Positions 12,801 through 22,389 are shown, numbered from the stretch's first letter. The stretch is DNA of 64,000 bases from Antedon mediterranea (GCF_964355755.1 NC_092680.1:811001-875000), one strand, 5' to 3'. Translations and numbers: made by a program. The notes: a model not told the origin generated them from the letters alone.

Positions 12801-13115
12801 AATAGCCTTCTTTCAAGTGAGATTGTAAAGAAAATGAAGACAGCCGTTGTGCTCAGAAACAGTGTAGATTCGTTACGCTCGGGATGTAGCCTGCCCTCTC
12901 CCACAATTGACAAAGAAATAAACAATTACGAAGTCACAAAGAGTGAACTGGATTTCGCAGTTGCTAACAGGAAGGTCATGAATTGCAACCATGTCGCTCC
13001 TCCCCCTATCCCAGAATACTTCGACATTACAGATTCTGAACGCATTCGTTATGTTGATGAAGTCGACAGTGACGTTGACAGTGAGCCCGGAGAAGCCGAC
13101 AAAATAAAGTTATGA
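3838..13115 (+). CDS. TRPC-family cation channel, 3' part (six exons)
   Basis: Subunit of a receptor- or store-operated Ca2+/cation channel of the plasma membrane, partial at its 5' end. Exons: about 3838-3987, 7701-8218, 8589-8787, 9903-10058, 11243-11287, 12627-13115 (TGA). Phases close. Exon 3838 has the W-x-E-I...G-x-x-x-Y-F pattern that precedes S2 in TRPCs; its 5' boundary is uncertain. Exon 7701 encodes an unusual acidic/Gly-rich S2-S3 insert, then the [16 protein letters not shown] helix, the IGPKKISIG linker and the S5 segment ending [10 protein letters not shown]. Exon 8589 holds the pore ([12 protein letters not shown]) and S6 ([18 protein letters not shown]). Exon 9903 holds TRP box 1 (EWKFAR) and TRP box 2 (PPPFN), diagnostic of TRPC. 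Exon 12627 carries the LVKRY tail and an acidic end. The TRPC subtype cannot be assigned; the N-terminal ankyrin region is absent from the window. Confidence 0.88.
4453..4748. repeat. Minisatellite, about 42-bp unit, 7 copies
   Basis: Near-identical units containing ATATGTTATAGTAGGCCTAT followed by AAGGCTTTGTTTTGGACTTT. Each unit contains the TAGGCCTA palindrome. It lies in the TRPC intron before exon 7701. Confidence 0.9.
4981..5041. repeat. Tandem repeat, 11-bp unit GATGGAGGGGT
   Basis: About five and a half perfect copies of the 11-bp unit, G-rich on the + strand. Confidence 0.9.
5213..5635. repeat. Tandem repeat of about 70-80 bp, about 6 copies
   Basis: Each unit has GAACATCGTATAAAGACA, a CACACACGCAAA tract, a TATCGGCCGATA palindrome (some copies read CGGCCGAAAG) and GTGGACCGGTTTATTA. 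Copies differ by small indels. Confidence 0.85.
5880..6010 (-). repeat. Interspersed repeat of the ACCGTATTTATT...AATAAACGCC type
   Basis: Read on the - strand it begins ATACCGTATTTATT and has several spaced AATAAACG(C/T)C phrases interrupted by G/C-rich spacers. I recognise this as a widespread short invertebrate repeat style but cannot name a family. A related + strand copy lies at 45082-45180. Confidence 0.45.
6002..6146. repeat. Tandem duplication, about 64-bp unit, 2.3 copies
   Basis: Unit runs from AAATACGGTATTACAGTAAG through GGGGGTATTTTTCAAGGTAG to AGACTTAAGGTTTATTCAAA. It grows out of the adjacent 5880-6010 repeat. Confidence 0.85.
7456..7616 (+). mobile_element. MITE family 1, full copy (family description)
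   Basis: Non-autonomous inverted-repeat element of about 110-170 bp with no coding capacity. The terminal inverted repeat is close to AAGCTCTGTCTACACTATCA, ending in TGATAGTGTAGACAGAGCTT. Inside are one to three copies of a CCAAATATGGTAGTGATAT-like motif, then GACATCATCATGTCCATATA and GGGCACATCACA. About 16 copies lie in this window in both orientations, in introns and intergenic DNA. Flanks are often TTAA, TAAA or TTAAG, so the target duplication could not be settled. No transposase is present in the window. Confidence 0.85.
8269..8523. mobile_element. MITE family 2, composite copy
   Basis: Repeated phrases GTGATTGGTCAA, ACACAAGGACG(T/C)AACGCAA and GTTCCCACTGGA / CTAGTGGAAACCAAGCTT. They match family 2 (described at 20376-20481), apparently as two nested or partly duplicated copies between TRPC exons 7701 and 8589. 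Confidence 0.55.
9189..9354 (-). mobile_element. MITE family 1
   Basis: Both terminal repeats are present. The internal motif reads in the opposite orientation to the 7456 copy (ACCATATTTGGGCATATCAC, tandemly repeated three times). Located in a TRPC intron. Confidence 0.8.
9651..9812 (+). mobile_element. MITE family 1 with palindromic flank
   Basis: Ends read AAGCCTTGTC and GACAAGACTT, a compensated variant of the family repeat. It is bounded on both sides by TTACGTAA, which could be an 8-bp palindromic target duplication or an extension of the inverted repeat. Confidence 0.8.
10489..10640 (+). repeat. Dispersed repeat family (copy 2 of 3)
   Basis: Shares the phrase order of the 2796 copy, from CGGAACGTCTGTACTTATTT to CTAATATTAAGTCAAAACTC. 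Its nearest neighbour, 10690-10870, is probably a tandem duplication. Confidence 0.55.
10690..10870 (+). repeat. Dispersed repeat family (copy 3 of 3)
   Basis: Begins CAGAACGTCCGAACAGC and includes CCCCAAGTCTGTAGTTATTT, AGTATACGTATGAAACGTCA and CTAATATTAAGTCAAAA. Confidence 0.55.
11500..11790. mobile_element. Possible Penelope-like element fragment
   Basis: The sequence around the hammerhead-like core, containing a direct repeat of GACAAAGTAG on each side, looks like a retroelement terminal fragment. No reverse transcriptase or GIY-YIG coding sequence is visible. The limits are approximate. Confidence 0.3.
11592..11627 (-). ncRNA. Hammerhead-ribozyme-like core, Penelope-type context
   Basis: On the - strand the order is CTGATGA, an extra A, a GGGT/ACCC hairpin, then GAAA, then an AGC/GCT mini-hairpin with a 3-nt loop and the U-A that would be the cleavage site. 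That is the conserved core of a type I hammerhead with stems II and III. I could not find pairing for stem I, and the 10.1 position is unpaired. Similar CTGATGAAG...CGAAAGC phrases are typical of terminal repeats of Penelope-like (Neptune) retroelements. It is probably a remnant of such an element; activity is doubtful. Confidence 0.45.
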
Positions 13116-13830
13116 TCGTGAATTGTCTTGAGAACAAAGTCTACCAACTTCGTGTGTGCTATTGTTTTCATCGAATGATTTTGTTTGAATACAGCAGTAA
13201 TGATCATCAATACAGAATACATTTTTTTTATATTAAGAAAGATGGACACAAAACTTCTATGGAACGCCGCTGATTGATTTCAAATTGCTGTGCATCATTT
13301 TGTTTTTAGATAATAATATACGGTTTTTTTTACTTTACAACTTTTTAAAAACACACATCTAACAAAAACAGACGGTATTGCCATGCGATGAACCATTTGA
13401 AACCGTTAAAGCCTGACCAAAATCAATAACATGCAACGTCAATTCATTATTTATCAATATATGTGGTTAATGGAAACTTGTGACACAGCGATTTGATAGA
13501 ATGTTGTTCAGCGTCTAGTCTAAAGTGGCCCATTATACTATTATTTATTCAAATGTTTATCATATACAATAACCTACAAATAACCCATAACGCCCAGTAG
13601 TTTACGGTGTATTTTAAACGACATCTGACTATAATTTAACAACATGGCGGTAAAATAGAGAGCTCGCTCTACTTTTGTAAACATTTGCTTACTTCAAAAT
13701 ATCTGCTTACTTCAAAATATCGTATAATTTAAGGACATGCGTACATATTGCTATTTTATTATCATGTGGTTTATTATTATTATATATCTTACTTCTAACA
13801 TACATATTCTATTTTTCCATGGTATAAGAA
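13116..13830. other. TRPC 3' flank / probable 3' UTR
   Basis: AT-rich sequence immediately after the TRPC stop codon. No exon or convincing element is visible. A polyadenylation site could not be fixed. Confidence 0.4.
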
Positions 13831-13834
13831 TCAT

Positions 13835-14062
13835 TAATAGTTCTATTGTTCTATAGTCCCACTGTCCCATAGTCTCACTGTTCTACAGTCCCACTGTTAA
13901 TCCTACTGTTAGTCCCACTGTACCATAGTCCCACTGTACCAATAGTCCTACTGTTATTCCCACTGCTCCATAGTCCTACTGTTATTCCCACTGTTCCATA
14001 GTCCCAACTGTTAATTCATTTGTTCCGTAGTCCCTCTGTTAGTCCCACTGTTACATAGCCCG
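13835..14062. repeat. Irregular minisatellite, AGTCCCACTGTTCCAT-type units
   Basis: About a dozen imperfect units built from ATAGTCC(C/T)ACTGTT(C/A), alternating with short forms lacking the CCATAG part. Confidence 0.85.
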
Positions 14063-14627
14063 GGTCATTTTTTAACACATAAATTTAAGAATTAAACTTC
14101 TTACCTTTATTGCTTTATTGATGTGGATAATATATTTCTGGTAATCCTATATATTCTAAATTTTCCATTTTACAGCCCTTGTTATTTGCAATCAGTTCAG
14201 TAAAATCCGTTCAAATTCAACATTGTTCCGAGCATTTCACCACGGTGCAGTAGATTTTCGGGAGTATATAGCTTTTAACATCCTACACGAGTTTAAAAAA
14301 GTAGCTAGATTTTCCCTGAGAAAGGATTACTTCTTAGTTATAATAGCTAATATTTCTGGTCGTTTGATGTATTTCTGGTGTTACTCTTTCTCTACCATAT
14401 CTTATAATTCTCTATCTATCTGTAAAAGCATATAATGTTCATTTTAGTTAAATAATCCGTAACGGTCAGCGTTGTAATTCACGTCCATTGTCTTTCACCT
14501 TGCTCATTAAGCATACACATACCTAAGCTTGCAGACTATTGTTTAAATTGTGACGTTCTAAAACCTTCCTTCTGGTTGTGTAAGATGTATAAACTCCTTT
14601 AAAAACATATTTTTACTATTACGGCTT

Positions 14628-14776
14628 AAGCTCTGTCTACACTATCAAAGTAGTTTGACAAAAAAGTGTGATGTTCCCAAATAAGGTAGTGATGCCCAAA
14701 TAATATGGAAGTGATATGAAATCTTCATGTCCATATATGGGTACATCACATATGTTGTCATATGTAGACAGAGCTT
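14628..14776 (+). mobile_element. MITE family 1
   Basis: The left repeat is intact; the right end is shortened to TGTAGACAGAGCTT. Confidence 0.75.
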
Positions 14777-15227
14777 TTGCTTTGATCTACCAATTTACAA
14801 AACTAAAACCTCCAAACAATATTTTATTTGTTTGCGCGGACGTTGTCATTAATTATCAATAATACTGTTAATCGCAAAAAATGTCAACGTAGGCTACTCC
14901 ACTTATATAAATGGTTTATATATTGCATGGGGTTAAGTAATTATTCTGTTCTCTACGTTCAAAGCTTCATATGCCTAAGGCTAGCCGGCTGCGGGTTCGA
15001 ATTTTAATGACATTATAATGTGGGTGCACAAACTCATTTACATAACAACGCACGGCATACCAAACCGTTGTAGAACTACGACGCGATAAAAATTCTCTTC
15101 TAAACATGTTAATTATTTCCTTTTTTTTCCTGAAATTAAAATTGAGGGCGCCAAACATAAAATTTACGAGATCGAATAGAGGTTGAAAAAAAAATTAAGT
15201 AAAAAAAAAGATGTTAAATGTGCTCTC

Positions 15228-15460
15228 CCTGACTCAGCACTAAGGCCCTGCCACAGCCTTTTTGGGTCGTTTCCAGCACATCACCAGATGCATTGATGTT
15301 ATAGCCTCATGATGTGTGGTGGAAAGGGGGACGTATGATCTGTGAACCTCAAACACAGTGGCCCGCATAGCCTTAACTCTATTCCACCTACCAGCGTGGG
15401 AATCGAACCTACGACAAACGTGTGTTAACACGACGCTCAATCGATTGAGCTACCGGTCAT
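15228..15460 (-). mobile_element. tRNA-derived SINE candidate
   Basis: The - strand head (about 15460-15390) reads like a tRNA: ACCGGTAGCTCAATCGATTG (A-box region) and GTAGGTTCGATTCCCACGCT (B box, T-arm). The anticodon stem is poor, so it is not a functional tRNA. An unrelated body of about 150 bp follows, as in a SINE. No clear A-rich tail or target duplication was found. Confidence 0.5.
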
Positions 15461-15538
15461 ATTGGTTGAAAACAGGTTAATACAAGCTTTGTTCCTCTTG
15501 ATGACTGTCATGAAAAAAGAAAGGAAGACAAAACGTTT

Positions 15539-15620
15539 CGCTGCGAGCAGGTTTCGAACCTGCGCGGGAAGATCCCATTGGATTTCAAGTCCAACGCCTT
15601 AACCACTCGGCCATCACAGC
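15539..15620 (-). tRNA. tRNA-Ser(UGA), array 1 unit 1
   Basis: Intact cloverleaf; T-loop TTCGAAA variant. Confidence 0.88.
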
Positions 15621-15706
15621 TTATGTGAAATAAATATCTTTTACAAAATTCACAGCAATAAAAAGGAAATATATTTTCTAAAATAAGAAAGGAAGACAAA
15701 ACGTTT

Positions 15707-15788
15707 CGCTGCGAGCAGGATTCGAACCTGCGCGGGAAGATCCCATTGGATTTCAAGTCCAACGCCTTAACCACTCGGCCATCACAGC
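15707..15788 (-). tRNA. tRNA-Ser(UGA), array 1 unit 2
   Basis: Intact; T-loop TTCGAAT. Confidence 0.9.
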
Positions 15789-15874
15789 TTATATGAAATA
15801 AATATCTTTTACAAAATTCACAATAATAAAAAGAAAATATATTTTCTAAAATAAGAAAGGAAGACAAAACTATT

Positions 15875-15956
15875 CGCTGCGAGCAGGGTTCGAACCTGCG
15901 CGGGAAGATCCCATTGGATTTCGAGTCCAACGCCTTAACCACTCGGCCATCACAGC
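15875..15956 (-). tRNA. tRNA-Ser(CGA), array 1 unit 3
   Basis: Intact; differs from its UGA neighbours chiefly at anticodon position 34. Confidence 0.9.
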
Positions 15957-16042
15957 TTATGTGAAATAAATATCTTTTACAAAATTCGCAACAATAAAAA
16001 GAAAATATATTTTCTAAAATAAGAAAGGAAGACAAAACATTC

Positions 16043-16124
16043 CGCTGTGAGCAGGGTTCGAACCTGCGTGGGAAGATCCCATTGGATTTCAAGTCCAACG
16101 CCTTAACCACTCGGCCATCACAGC
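16043..16124 (-). tRNA. tRNA-Ser(UGA), array 1 unit 4
   Basis: Acceptor and variable-arm substitutions keep or wobble their pairs. Confidence 0.87.
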
Positions 16125-16210
16125 TTATGTGAAATAAATATCTTTTAAAAAATTCATAGCAATAAAAAGTAAATATATTTTCTAAAATAAGAAAGGAAGA
16201 CAAAACTATT

Positions 16211-16292
16211 CGCTGCGAGCAGGATTCGAACCTGCGCGGGAAGATCCCATTGGATTTCAAGTCTAACGCCTTAACCACTCGGCCATCACAGC
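16211..16292 (-). tRNA. tRNA-Ser(UGA), array 1 unit 5
   Basis: An anticodon-stem change (GTTAGA) introduces an A-C mismatch; otherwise intact. Confidence 0.82.
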
Positions 16293-16378
16293 TTATGTGA
16301 AATAAATATCTTTTACAAAATTCACAACAATAAAAAGAAAATATATTTTCTAAAATAAGAACGGAAGACAAAACTATT

Positions 16379-16460
16379 CGCTGCGAGCAGGATTCGAACC
16401 TGCGCGGGAAGATCCCATTGGATTTCAAGTCCAACGCCTTAACCACTCGGCCATCACAGC
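16379..16460 (-). tRNA. tRNA-Ser(UGA), array 1 unit 6
   Basis: Intact. Confidence 0.9.
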
Positions 16461-16546
16461 TTATATGAAATAAATATCTTTTACAAAATTCACAACAATA
16501 AAAAGTAAATATATTTTCTAAAATAAGAAAGGAAGACAAAACTATT

Positions 16547-16628
16547 CGCTGTGAGCAGGGTTCGAACCTGCGCGGGAAGATCCCATTGGATTTCAAGTCC
16601 AACGCCTTAACCACTCGGCCATCACAGC
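16547..16628 (-). tRNA. tRNA-Ser(UGA), array 1 unit 7
   Basis: Intact; fully paired acceptor stem. Confidence 0.9.
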
Positions 16629-16714
16629 TTATGTGAAATAAATATCTTTTACAAAATTCACAACAATAAAAAGGAAATATATTTTCTAAAATATGAAAGG
16701 AAGACAAAACGTTC

Positions 16715-16796
16715 CGCTGTGAGCAGGGTTCGAACCTGCGTGGGAAGATCCAATTGGATTTCAAGTCCAACGCCTTAACCACTCGGCCATCACAGC
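16715..16796 (-). tRNA. tRNA-Ser(UGA), array 1 unit 8
   Basis: One change beside the anticodon stem (CCAATTGG); otherwise intact. Confidence 0.85.
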
Positions 16797-16882
16797 TTAT
16801 GTGAAATAAATATCTTTTACAAAATTCACAGCAATAAAAAGGAAATATATTTTCTAAAATAAGAAAGGAAGACAAAACGTTT

Positions 16883-16964
16883 CGCTGCGAGCAGGATTCG
16901 AACCTGCGCGGGAAGCTCCCATTGGATTTCAAGTCTAACGCCTTAACCACTCGGCCATCACAGC
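16883..16964 (-). tRNA. tRNA-Ser(UGA), array 1 unit 9
   Basis: Variable-arm change (GGGAGCTTCCC) and the GTTAGA anticodon-stem mismatch. Confidence 0.8.
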
Positions 16965-17050
16965 TTATGTGAAATAAATATCTTTTACAAAATTCACAAC
17001 AATAAAAAGAAAATATATTTTCTAAAATAAGAACGGAAGACAAAACTATT

Positions 17051-17132
17051 CGCTGCGAGCAGGATTCGAACCTGCGCGGAAAGATCCCATTGGATTTCAA
17101 GTCCAACGCCTTAACCACTCGGCCATCACAGC
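17051..17132 (-). tRNA. tRNA-Ser(UGA), array 1 unit 10
   Basis: One mismatch in the long variable arm. Confidence 0.85.
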
Positions 17133-17218
17133 TTATATGAAATAAATATTTTTTACAAAATTCACAACAATAAAAAGAAAATATATTTTCTAAAATAAGA
17201 AAGGAAGACAAAACTATT

Positions 17219-17300
17219 CGCTGCGAGCAGGATTCGAACCTGCGCGGGAAGATCCCATTGGATTTCAAGTCCAACGCCTTAACCACTCGGCCATCACAGC
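17219..17300 (-). tRNA. tRNA-Ser(UGA), array 1 unit 11
   Basis: Intact. Confidence 0.9.
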
Positions 17301-17378
17301 TTATGTGAAATAAATATCTTTTACAAAATTCACAACAATAAAAAGAAAATATATTTTCTAAAATAAGACAAAACGTTC

Positions 17379-17460
17379 CGCTGTGAGCAGGGTTCGAACC
17401 TGCGTGGGAAGATCCCATTGGATTTCAAGTCCAACGCCTTAACCACTCGGCCATTACAGC
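17379..17460 (-). tRNA. tRNA-Ser(UGA), array 1 unit 12
   Basis: Spacer on the low side is 8 bp shorter; acceptor start GCTGTAA creates one mismatch. Confidence 0.82.
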
Positions 17461-17546
17461 TTATGTGAAATAAATATCTTTTACAAAATTCATAGCAATA
17501 AAAAGGAAATCTTTTTTCTAAAATAAGAAAGGAAGACAAAACGTTT

Positions 17547-17628
17547 CGCTGCGAGCAGGATTCGAACCTGCGCGGGAAGATCCCATTGGATTTCAAGTCT
17601 AACGCCTTAACCACTCGGCCATCACAGC
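17547..17628 (-). tRNA. tRNA-Ser(UGA), array 1 unit 13
   Basis: Carries the GTTAGA anticodon-stem variant. Confidence 0.82.
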
Positions 17629-17714
17629 TTATATGAAATAAATATCTTTTACAAAATTCACAACAATAAAAAGAAAATATATTTTCTAAAATAAGAAAGG
17701 AAGACAAAACTATT

Positions 17715-17796
17715 CGCTGCGAGCAGGGTTCGAACCTGCGCGGGAAGATCCCATTGGATTTCGAGTCCAACGCCTTAACCACTCGGCCATCACAGC
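17715..17796 (-). tRNA. tRNA-Ser(CGA), array 1 unit 14
   Basis: Intact. Confidence 0.9.
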
Positions 17797-17882
17797 TTAT
17801 GTGAAATAAATATCTTTTACAAAATTCACAACAATAAAAAGGAAATATATTTTCTAAAATAAGAAAGGAAGACAAAACTATT

Positions 17883-17964
17883 CGCTGCGAGCAGGGTTCG
17901 AACCTGCGCGGGAATATCCCATTGGATTTCGAGTCCAACGCCTTAAACACTCGGCCATCACAGC
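17883..17964 (-). tRNA. tRNA-Ser(CGA), array 1 unit 15
   Basis: D-loop reads GAGTGTTTAAGG instead of GAGTGGTTAAGG, and the variable arm has one mismatch. Possibly decaying at the array edge. Confidence 0.75.
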
Positions 17965-18029
17965 TTATGTGAAATACATAAATTATACAAAAATTTCAAC
18001 AATAAAAAGAAAATATATTTTCTAAAATA

Positions 18030-18075
18030 AGAAAGGAGGGTTTGAACCTGCACGGAAAGATCCCATTGGATTTCG
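18030..18075 (-). pseudogene. Truncated tRNA-Ser remnant
   Basis: Only the T-arm, variable arm and anticodon region are left; the acceptor 3' end and the D-arm are gone. Confidence 0.7.
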
Positions 18076-18251
18076 AGAGAGCAGCAACCTTTCTTTGAAA
18101 TGGACTTATTGATGGACTGACTGACCAACCGACAGACATAGTGACTGACGACGGACCTACAAAAGAACTTAACAACGACGACTTGCTGACGCATTAAGTT
18201 TACATTTATGTCTATACTATAATCCGATAATTTAGTAATCACTATAGGCTT

Positions 18252-18785
18252 CTACCCCCCCCCCCCTCGACCGTACCCATATATAGGCTTCTATCCCCCC
18301 CCTTCGACCGTACCCATATATAGGCTTCTATCCCTCCCCCTCGACCGTACCCATATATAGGCTTCTATCCCTCCCCCTCGACCGTACCCATATATAGGCT
18401 TCTACCCCCACCCCCACTCGACCGTACCCATATATAGGCTTCTATCCCTCCCCCTCGACCGTACCCATATATAGGCTTCTACCCCCCCCCCCCCCTCGAC
18501 CGTACCCATATATAGGCCTATACCCCCCCCCCCACTCGACCGTACCCATATATAGGCTTCTATCCCTCCCCCTCGACCGTACCCATATCTAGGCTTCTAT
18601 CCCTCCCCCTCGACCGTACTCATATATAGGCTTCTACCCCCCGCCCCCCCCCCCCTCGACCGTACCCATATATAGGCTTCTATCCCTCCCCCTTGACCGT
18701 ACCCATATATAGGCTTCTATCCCTTCCCCTAGACCGTACCCATATATAGGCTTCTATCCCCCCCCCCCCTAGACCGTACCCATAT
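18252..18785. repeat. C-rich minisatellite, about 36-bp unit, about 14 copies
   Basis: Unit is roughly ATATAGGCTTCTATCCCTCC followed by CCCTCGACCGTACCCAT. C-runs vary from about 5 to 14, so the - strand has long G-runs with G-quadruplex potential. Confidence 0.92.
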
Positions 18786-18789
18786 ATAT

Positions 18790-20375
18790 CAAATGTATAC
18801 TGTACGCATTTTACAAATAAATAAAATTCAGTGGGTATGAGAAGTAGACATAGGCATAATGTATTAATAACTACCATAACATTGAACCAATATGACACAT
18901 AGAGTCCCAAACATTGTGTATATCGTACGGTAAATTAAATCCGGTACATGGTCATAACGTATGCGTATATAACGCACAGTGTAATAGCTTATATGTTCCT
19001 AACTCTATTTATACGACTTAATTATTTATAAAATATTCAAATTTTATTGTTATTCTTATACTTAATTCACTGCACTTATTCATGAAGAGGCTACAATCAG
19101 GTTTTAATAATCAAGCGGTATGATTTAAATATTAAAAAGTAATGTAGGCCTATGCTGTTTGATATGTTAAATGCCATTAGGCTACTTGTGTTGTGGATTG
19201 TAAAAATGTACATTGTGATGTAAAAGACATGCTCCCTTGACCTATGGTATTTTAGTATTTATACTAAACTTTGGCAAATATTAAACAATTATAGGCATAT
19301 GTTGTATCTATAGTTCCGGTATATTAGGCAAAATAGTATTTTTATATCTCTTGATAACTACTTATGCAATCGTAGTTATAGACAAATAAATAAACCATTG
19401 ACACTATAAAAACACTTTCAACAACTGTAGAGAAAAGCGTAGTACAGTATTATACAGTAGACATATGCATAGTCAATAAATTTAGTATATTTTGAATTTA
19501 ATGTATCTCTCACACATCCACTATGGTTGGGCATATTTTACCATCTGCAGACACGTATCAATTAAGCGTACAGAATAATATTTTGCGCATATGCGTAACA
19601 TTTTCAAATGCGAAGCATTACGACACATGAGCGTAGGCCTGTAATAACGAAAGAGTCAGTTAATGATATGTTTAATTTACCTGCATTTTGGAAAGTAGTA
19701 GACGAATTAATTTGAAAACTGTGAAAGCAAGTTATACAGATTAGGCTATTTACGTCGTAAATGCATCAGAAACAGTCAGTGATGTGTTTAACCAATTTTG
19801 TAAGCATCATTACACCCAACCTGATGTGAAATACCCAACTAAGCTCATATTAATTCATATACGTGTTTCTACGTTTGTGATGTTTTAACACAAACGTTAT
19901 GGTATACGTTTGCGAATATTTACGGAAAGTGCTCCGTTATCGGACGAAATTGTGTATAAAAATAACGATCACATAATATTTATAATTGTTGTAACAATTT
20001 GTACATATCTGTATACATATAATGTGTGTGCGTTGTAATATTTAAGCTGTCATTTTCCATGGTCTAGTGTAGAACTATGGTTAATACAATTATTATATAT
20101 CTTGTCTACTGGTTAAATTCATATACACTAGCAGTATCAATCGTATACTTCCTGTAGAGAAATAGTTTTAATGTGTTCAGGAAAAGCTCACACTGTGTGA
20201 AGTTACGCGCGCACGATGAGGCGTGATGTCACTGATCCATCACGACGTGATTTGTTGAATTGCTTGTGGTGCGCACGTCCTCGCGTTGTAACTGATTACT
20301 TCCTTGCCTGATTGAACGCGGGATGTTTAAAAATTGGGGAAATGGTGCGTGCTCACCACATAATTCCAACTAGTA
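18790..20375. other. Gene-free intergenic DNA
   Basis: AT-rich, with no coding or RNA gene that I can support. 20140-20300 has palindromic GC-rich phrases around TCACGACGTGA that resemble family 2 MITE ends, too degraded to call. Confidence 0.4.
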
Positions 20376-20481
20376 AAGCTTGGTTCCCACTAGCACGCAA
20401 CGTAAAGACGCGAATAATCCATCGCGTTGTGATTGGTCAAATTCCTTACGTTCTTTACGTCCTAGAATGGGAACCAAGCTT
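20376..20481. mobile_element. MITE family 2, best copy (family description)
   Basis: About 106 bp with terminal inverted repeats: AAGCTTGGTTCCCACTAGCA at one end and ...CTAGAATGGGAACCAAGCTT at the other. The centre reads TTGTGATTGGTCAA, which includes an inverted CCAAT box. Related copies occur near 8269, 23190, 26424 and 47580. No coding sequence. Confidence 0.75.
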
Positions 20482-21765
20482 AAGCAGCGCAAGGATGTCA
20501 GCGCAAGGACGTAAGTGCAAGTGAATCCCGACTCTGGGATTTGCAAATTTAAAAAGTAGCGTGTTTGTGTAAACTAGGGCGGTGACTTTTTATGTTCCCA
20601 GAGTGAAAACATATGGTGTAATAGTACACAGCTGTGACGCCCATCAACATAGGTGTTTAAATTGTTAGGGCATATTAAACATAGAAAGTGTGAATCGAAT
20701 GTTGAACAATAATGTCGTGCAGAAGCTTCCATTATTCTCGGGGAAGATAAACAATATGTTAATATATTTTATTAAGAGATAAAGTTGCTAATTTTGTTTT
20801 TCCGATATTTTAAGTTTATTTCAGTGATGTGTTTTTAATTTGCAATGTGTTGACGGTTTAAAAGACGCGATATCCATAGCAACCAGCGTCAATGAACGTG
20901 AATAGTTTCATTTGCAGTGTATGAAATAATGAATAATAATAATAATAATGAATAAACTTGTTTATATAGTAAATGTATTTGTCTATCCTTTAATCACAAT
21001 CAATATAAGCAGTGGCAAGATTCGAGGCCCCTGGTATAGGAACCCTTAAGTGGCCCTCCAACGCTGGAGGCCTCGGGCGTTTTTAACTTTTTTGACATAT
21101 TTTAAAGCATGTTGTTTCCCTGGGCACTGCTCATGACCCCCATAAGCTCCTGTGCCCCTGGGTTTAGCCAGTGAACGCTCCTAGCCGCTACGCCACTCAA
21201 TATAAGCCAATACGCACATATTTAGTGTCTATGTATAATATGCTACATTCGGCAGGATTGAATTTAGTACGGGACTTCGACTTTTGAAATCGGAGAACAA
21301 GGGTCCTGATTAGTTATATCATGGAGCTATCTATGTTCTGTTCTGATTAATAAATTGTGTTTCACCTCCCAAAGATGAGCAACCGCAACCCTCCCCCCCC
21401 CCCACCCCACACCCTCTATGCCACTTGCTATACCTTATTAAAACGAAACTTAAACTACAGAAAATACGGTAACTTATTTCTCTCATTCAATCAATTTTGA
21501 TTATAATGTTATACTTAATTCTGTCTATAAATAGGTTTATACAAATCGGATTGATGGCTAACAAAAAAAGCAAAATACATTATGTATGTACATTATTTAT
21601 TTATTCAATCAGTAATAATATATACACATTTGATTATAACATTAAGTATGGCTGATTTGGAATTAACAACAATTTCATTTTTATGATGATTCATTGCAAA
21701 ATGAGTCCAATATTTATATATATAAATAAGTCTTGGCACAAATAAGTTTACATGTTTACTGTCTT
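20482..21765. other. Gene-free intergenic DNA with a degraded repeat
   Basis: No gene seen. The - strand of about 21200-21010 reads GAGTGGCGTAGCGGCTAGGA at its start, an A-box-like tRNA-derived head, so a decayed SINE is possible. A poly-C tract lies at about 21391-21403. Confidence 0.35.
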
Positions 21766-21877
21766 AAGCTCTGTCTACACTATCAAACTAGTGTGATGTA
21801 CTTAGATATGGTAGTGATATGACATCATGTCCATATATGGGCATAACACCTAAAGTTTGATAGTGTAGACAGAGCTT
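21766..21877 (+). mobile_element. MITE family 1, short form
   Basis: Both ends are complete. The inverted match continues outward as GTCTTAAG on the left and CTTAAGAC on the right. One internal ATATGG motif. Confidence 0.85.
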
Positions 21878-22043
21878 AAGACAATAATCAAGTAAAATAT
21901 AATTGACCTGCTTTTAAGCATACTAATAAAAAGTAAAATATAAATCAACAATTCGAAGTGTGTCCAATATTATAAGGCATAGCATAAATGAAAAGATGGC
22001 ATAGTTTAAAAATAAATTGTACAAAATGTGAAATGTCCGCATC

Positions 22044-22385
22044 ATGGAATAGTTCCATTGAATAGTGCCATTGAATAGTTCCATTGAATAGTTCCATTGA
22101 ATAGTTCCATTGAATAGTTCCATTGAATAGTTCCATTGAATAGTTCCATTGAATAGTTCCATTGAATAGTTCCATTGAATAGTTCCATTGAATAGTTCCA
22201 TTGAATAGTTCCATTGAATAGTTCCATTGAATAGTTCCATTGAATAGTTCCATTGAATAGTTCCATTGAATAGTTCCATTGAATAGTTCCATTGAATAGT
22301 TCCATTGAATAGTTCCATTGAATAGTTCCATTGAATAGTTCCATTGAATAGTTCCATTGAATAGTTCCATTGAATAGTTCCATTC
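22044..22385. repeat. 13-bp tandem repeat, about 26 copies
   Basis: Almost perfect AATAGTTCCATTG units; the single interruption is GTGCC near 22067. Because 13 is not a multiple of 3 and no frame has a stop, all three - strand frames stay open. These frames are artefacts. Confidence 0.97.
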
Positions 22386-22389
22386 ATGT

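Larger units (their letters stand above)
15539..18080 (-). repeat. tRNA-Ser tandem array 1 (15 genes, 168-bp period)
   Basis: Fifteen head-to-tail units, each an 82-nt intronless class II tRNA-Ser plus an 86-nt AT-rich spacer; one unit is a few bases shorter. Each gene has a 7-bp acceptor stem, the D-arm phrase GCCGAGTGGTTAAGG, a 4-bp long variable arm and the T-arm GCAGGTTCGAA. The anticodon sits 46-48 bases from the lower coordinate. Three genes have CGA and the rest UGA. The CCA end is not encoded. Every gene is followed within about 10 bases by TTTT, a Pol III terminator. The spacer has a TATA-like ATATATTTTCTTTTTATTG about 30-55 bases before the gene. A partial unit at 18030-18075 closes the array. 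Confidence 0.93.

Noticed and set aside
15390-15460. A functional tRNA next to array 1
   Set aside because: A and B boxes are fair, but the anticodon arm does not form a 5-bp stem with a 7-nt loop, so a SINE head fits better.
15508-17418. A 636-codon - strand frame with repeated DGRVVKALDLKSNG units, looking like a repeat protein
   Set aside because: It is the translation of the tRNA-Ser array. The 168-bp period is a multiple of three, so the frame stays open. The same applies to the frames at 17330-17950 and 34861-38711.
21923-22387. Three overlapping NGTIQW/MELF-repeat frames
   Set aside because: They are the three frames of a 13-bp tandem repeat.
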